A program made the position numbers and the translations under genes. This document shows, one piece after another, positions 41,967-45,127 of a stretch of DNA of 45,127 bases; position 1 is the stretch's first letter, and each line of letters starts with the position of its first letter. The stretch is from Chloroflexota bacterium. GTDB taxonomy: Bacteria; Chloroflexota; Anaerolineae; Aggregatilineales; Aggregatilineaceae. The notes under the pieces are model-generated. The model ran no database searches. It saw only the letters and a list, made by a program, of their open reading frames with translations, and was not told the DNA's origin. The DNA is taken from the NCBI GenBank assembly GCA_012729765.1, contig JAAYCM010000127.1:1-45127 (forward strand), written 5' to 3'.

Positions 41967-43058
41967 CTACACCTGCAAGATCACGGGGCGGGCGAGCGTC
42001 AGGCCGCTGATTTCGACCGTGCGCACCGGCCAGCCCTCGATCGCGGTCAGGATTTCGGGAGCCTGCCCGCGCGCCGTCACCAGGATCGAGTCCTCGCATT
42101 TCGCGCCGCTGATCGACGGGTTCCAGGCGCAGACCATGCCCGGCTTCAGCTCGGCAGTCGCGCCGGGAACGCCCAGCATCTCGCGCGCGGTATAACCGGC
42201 CAGCCCGCCCTGGTGATGCAGCTTCCACTCGTCGGCGAAACCGGCGCGGGCGTAGGCGTCCTGGGCTGCGCGGAACACCTGCTCCAGCGTCGTGCCGGGC
42301 TGCGAGGCGGCCAGCATCGCCGCATCGACATCGGCGGTCGCGTTCATGCGCCGCTGCACATCCGCCGAGATCGGGCCGAAGTGGACCAGCCGCGTGACGG
42401 AGCAGACCAGCCCGTCGCGCCGCCCGCACAGCACCAGCATCGCGTAGCGGTCGAGCGTCTTGCCGGTCGGGATCGGGTGGCGGACCTTGTGGACGCGCTC
42501 GTCTGTGCCGATCAGCACCACGACCGGATTCGCGCCGCAGGCGCGCGTCTCGTCGGCCAGGGCCGCGCCGATCTGCTCTTCGGTCATGCCCGGCTGCACG
42601 CGCCCGATGGCGGCCTGCATCGCGTCGGCGCAGCGCCGCCCCAGATCGCGGAAGCGCTCCTGCTCGACCGGCAGCAGCGTGGCGCGCAGCAGAGCCAGCT
42701 CGCCGCTGAGGTCGTGCGCGCCCGGCAGCGGGAAATCCACGCCCAGCGCCGCCGACTGCGGGGATGGCTCGGCCTCGTGCCAGGGTGTGACGCGCAGCTC
42801 GAAGCCGCGCTCGCGCACCTGGTCTTCGGCCTGCAAACGCGGCGCTTCGATCGTGTTGGTCCACATCTCGCACGTGTCCGGCGTGATCACGACGGTCGCC
42901 ACACCGATCGCGGCGGCGGTGTTGACCGCCACATCGATCCCGCCTGTGATCCAGCTCACATCCTCGACGCGGCGCAGCCACAGCGTGTCCAGGTTGTGAG
43001 CCGCCATCAGGTCGCGGACCAGTTCCAGCTTGGTTTGAACTTCGGTTGCGTAATCCAT
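41967..43058 (-). CDS. M24 (pita-bread fold) protein lacking most metal ligands
   Basis: This 363-residue protein has the layout of Xaa-Pro aminopeptidase/creatinase proteins: an N-terminal creatinase-like domain (1-130) and a C-terminal M24 domain (about 138-350). The dimetal site of M24 peptidases needs D, D, H, E, E. Here the first two Asp positions read L210 (LCG for DxG) and S220 (CSVTR for xDxTR), the next Glu is N313 (WNPS for EPG), and only H281/H282 and E322 (KCEDSILVT) remain. A metal-free role like that of creatinase, or a non-enzymatic role, is more likely than peptidase activity. The stop codon touches repeat copy k. It stands alone. Confidence 0.7.
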   Translation of the reverse strand: MDYATEVQTKLELVRDLMAAHNLDTLWLRRVEDVSWITGGIDVAVNTAAAIGVATVVITPDTCEMWTNTIEAPRLQAEDQVRERGFELRVTPWHEAEPSPQSAALGVDFPLPGAHDLSGELALLRATLLPVEQERFRDLGRRCADAMQAAIGRVQPGMTEEQIGAALADETRACGANPVVVLIGTDERVHKVRHPIPTGKTLDRYAMLVLCGRRDGLVCSVTRLVHFGPISADVQRRMNATADVDAAMLAASQPGTTLEQVFRAAQDAYARAGFADEWKLHHQGGLAGYTAREMLGVPGATAELKPGMVCAWNPSISGAKCEDSILVTARGQAPEILTAIEGWPVRTVEISGLTLARPVILQV

Positions 43059-43224
43059 CTACAAAAATCCTTTGCATGCACACGGTATAAACACAAAAGC
43101 AAAACCAGCTTAAAGCGTAACATATCTGCCGCGAGTGGGGGCAGGCAATCTTCCGGCGGGGCACGATCGCGCGCCCGGTTCAACTATAATCTGGTGACCG
43201 AAGGGAGAGTTGAGGAGTTTGAGT

Positions 43225-43668
43225 ATGGCCGATGTGACCACTACCCGGCAGGATGTGCCCCTTCAGCAGCAAGCCGCCGACCGCCGCCCTCAACCATCCG
43301 ATCTCGCGCCGGTGCTGGCGCTGCTGCAAGGCGCGTTTTTTGCCGTGACCGGCATCTGGCCGCTGATCAGTCCCGGTACGTTCCAGAAAGTGACCGGGCC
43401 TAAGGTCGATTTCTGGCTGGTGAAAACGGTCGGTATCCTGATCGCAGTGATCGGCAGTGCGTTGATGCTGGACGGCGGGAAGCGGCGCGTGACGTCCTCG
43501 ACGCGGCTGCTGGCGGTGGGCAGCTCGCTGGGGCTGGCCGCGATCGACGTGTACTACGCGGGCGTGCGGCGGATCTCGCCGGTCTATTTGCTCGATGCGG
43601 TGGCCGAGCTGGCGCTGGCGGGGGCGTGGATCGTCACCGGGCGGGGGCAGAATTCCGAACGCGGCTGA
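43225..43668 (+). CDS. Small membrane protein of unknown function
   Basis: This 147-residue protein has a polar N-terminal tail (1-28) followed by about four hydrophobic segments (around 30-55, 72-92, 95-115 and 120-140), with a loop KVTGPKVDFWLVKTVG between the first two. I do not recognise a family. The ATG at 43225 follows GAGGAG at 7 bp; the frame extends 15 bp further. It lies between the M24 gene and groEL, both in different transcription units. Confidence 0.6.
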   Translation: MADVTTTRQDVPLQQQAADRRPQPSDLAPVLALLQGAFFAVTGIWPLISPGTFQKVTGPKVDFWLVKTVGILIAVIGSALMLDGGKRRVTSSTRLLAVGSSLGLAAIDVYYAGVRRISPVYLLDAVAELALAGAWIVTGRGQNSERG

Positions 43669-43774
43669 ATCCGGCGCGCTTTCTGACACGACTCCGATAA
43701 AGTTTATATGCGATTCTTATAGAAGTGGGGTATCCATCGGGGAGCAGTCTCGTTAGAATAGCTGTTGTTTTGGT

Positions 43775-43790
43775 GCCAAAGTATTTTGGC
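43775..43790. promoter_or_regulatory. Inverted repeat upstream of groEL (candidate operator)
   Basis: GCCAAA and TTTGGC are separated by GTAT, about 96 bp before groEL. The standard CIRCE operator (TTAGCACTC-N9-GAGTGCTAA) is absent from the 216 bp upstream, so this palindrome is the best candidate for heat-shock control here. Confidence 0.45.
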
Positions 43791-43886
43791 GGCTGATTTC
43801 CCTGATGCACGGCTCACACCGGCGCCGATTATGTCTCGGCCAGGCCGCCGGTTCGGATGATATCTACAAGAGGAGTGAACACGAAG

Positions 43887-45127
43887 ATGCCCAAGCAGCT
43901 TGTTTTTGATCAGGATGCGCGCCGCGGGCTGAAGGGCGGCATCGATATGCTGGCCCAGGCGGTCATGACCACGCTCGGCCCCAAGGGGCGCAACGTGGCG
44001 ATTGACAAGAAGTTCGGCGCGCCGACCGTCACCCACGACGGCGTCTCGGTCGCTAAAGAGATCGAGTTGGAAGACCCCTGGGAGAACATGGGCGCGCAGC
44101 TTCTCAAGGAAGCCGCGACCAAGACCAACGACATCGCCGGCGACGGCACCACCACCGCGACCGTGCTCGCCTATTACATGGTCACCGAAGGTCTGAAGAA
44201 TCTCGCAGCGGGCGCGAATCCGATGCTGCTCAAGCGCGGGATCGACAAGGCGGCTGAGGCTGTTTCGCGCCGCCTGGGCGAGATGGCGATTGAGATCAGC
44301 ACGAAGGAAGAGATCGCGTCGGTGGCAGCGATCAGCGCGCAGGACCGCGAGATCGGGGAGCTGATCGCGGACGTGATGGACCGCGTGGGCAAGGACGGGG
44401 TGATCACGGTCGAGGAGAGCAAGGGGCTGGAGTTCGAGACGAACTACGTCGAGGGGATGCAGTTCGACCGGGGATACATCTCGCCGTACTTCGTGACCAG
44501 CCCGGACACGATGGAAGCGGTCATTCAGGAGGCCTACATCCTGATCCACGACAAGAAGATCTCGGCGGCGAGCGACCTGGTGCCGATTCTGGAGAAGCTG
44601 CTGCAGATCGGCAAGCGGGAGCTGGTGATCATCGCCGAGGACGTGGACGGCGAGGCGCTGGCGACGCTGGTGCTGAACAAGCTGCGCGGGATGCTGAACG
44701 TGGTGGCGGTCAAGGCGCCAGGGTTCGGCGACCGGCGCAAGGCGATGCTGCAAGACATCGCGGCGCTGACCGGCGGGACGGTGATCACGGAAGAGCTGGG
44801 GCGCAAGCTGGACTCGACGACGCTGCAAGACCTGGGGCGGGCCGGTAAGGTGGTCGTGACCAAGAACGACACGACGGTCGTTGATGGTGCGGGCGACCCG
44901 GCGGCGATCCAGGGGCGGACGGACGAGATCCGGGTGGAGATCGAGAACTCGACGAGCGACTATGACCGCGAGAAGCTGCAGGAGCGGCTGGCGAAGCTGA
45001 GCGGCGGGGTGGCGGTAATCGGTGTGGGTGCGGCGACGGAGACGGAGCTGCGCGAGAAGAAGCACCGGGTCGAGGACGCGCTGAGCGCGACGCGGGCGGC
45101 AGTCGAGGAAGGGATCGTGCCGGGCGG
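43887..45127 (+). CDS. groEL: 60-kDa chaperonin GroEL (3' end cut by the window)
   Basis: The frame runs from an ATG with an AGGAG ribosome site to the window end, giving 413 codons of about 540. Equatorial, intermediate and apical domains are present in order: [17 protein letters not shown] and the ATP-binding [12 protein letters not shown] at the start, then [14 protein letters not shown] and [17 protein letters not shown], and [19 protein letters not shown] near the end. GroEL folds proteins with GroES, but no groES precedes it, so it is a single or second groEL copy. The ends of the gene are not available to judge the C-terminal GGM tail. Confidence 0.97.
   Translation, partial: MPKQLVFDQDARRGLKGGIDMLAQAVMTTLGPKGRNVAIDKKFGAPTVTHDGVSVAKEIELEDPWENMGAQLLKEAATKTNDIAGDGTTTATVLAYYMVTEGLKNLAAGANPMLLKRGIDKAAEAVSRRLGEMAIEISTKEEIASVAAISAQDREIGELIADVMDRVGKDGVITVEESKGLEFETNYVEGMQFDRGYISPYFVTSPDTMEAVIQEAYILIHDKKISAASDLVPILEKLLQIGKRELVIIAEDVDGEALATLVLNKLRGMLNVVAVKAPGFGDRRKAMLQDIAALTGGTVITEELGRKLDSTTLQDLGRAGKVVVTKNDTTVVDGAGDPAAIQGRTDEIRVEIENSTSDYDREKLQERLAKLSGGVAVIGVGAATETELREKKHRVEDALSATRAAVEEGIVPG

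Noticed and set aside
43670..43886. CIRCE operator before groEL
   Set aside because: No TTAGCACTC or its complement is present in the upstream region.
43704..45065. A 453-codon open frame on the minus strand over groEL
   Set aside because: The plus-strand frame encodes an unmistakable GroEL, so this is a shadow.

Overview
The window reads as a piece of a high-GC, free-living bacterial chromosome, most likely a member of the Chloroflexota (Anaerolineae-like). That placement is an inference from gene content: GlpABC beside a pyruvate dehydrogenase operon, secreted beta-propeller proteins with bacterial SH3 domains, large GT-C type membrane proteins in tandem, and many GC-rich palindromic intergenic repeats. 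No rRNA, phage, CRISPR array or transposase gene is present. Genes are tightly packed, mostly have ordinary Shine-Dalgarno sites, and often overlap by 4-11 bp inside operons.

Layout. 1-2135 (+): the tail of a possible upstream gene, a SpoU-family RNA methyltransferase, a small PD-(D/E)XK nuclease-like protein and a SixA-like phosphatase. 2180-6431 (-): glpABC, the membrane-linked glycerol-3-phosphate dehydrogenase, with a palindrome and promoter upstream. 6887-10308 (-): E1alpha, E1beta and E2 of a pyruvate (2-oxo acid) dehydrogenase, with a promoter and terminator but no E3. 10511-12137 (+): an AAA-type ATPase followed 4 bp later by a pyrophosphatase-like protein with a damaged active-site motif. 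12297-13544 (-): an SPFH/Band 7 membrane protein. 13816-20400 (+): three tandem paralogous polytopic GT-C-like membrane proteins. 20585-23081 (+): a membrane-anchored TPR protein and an M29 aminopeptidase. 23213-24597 (-): a two-domain GNAT protein, a probable structured small RNA with its own promoter and terminator, and tRNA-Asn with promoter and terminator. 24765-27456 (+): two paralogous acetyltransferase-like proteins separated by a well-formed MITE-like element. 27492-31073: a lone response regulator, a solute-binding protein, an acyl carrier protein, tRNA-Ser, TadA and an acidic protein. 31207-34627 (-): ChrA, GalK and GalT. 34811-41463: four secreted proteins, three with predicted propeller folds and two of these with SH3 repeats. 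41967-45127: an M24-fold protein lacking metal ligands, a small membrane protein, and a groEL cut by the window edge.

The strongest unexplained structure is a family of about 100-190 bp palindromic intergenic repeats, found at least ten times. Several end in CTAG or a related YTAR tetramer that also forms the stop codon of the neighbouring gene, and the best copies have about 20-bp terminal inverted repeats. This looks like a non-autonomous element family that lands at stop codons without harm. The second notable item is the approximately 177-nt structured RNA at 24251-24427, which I cannot assign with confidence to a known class.
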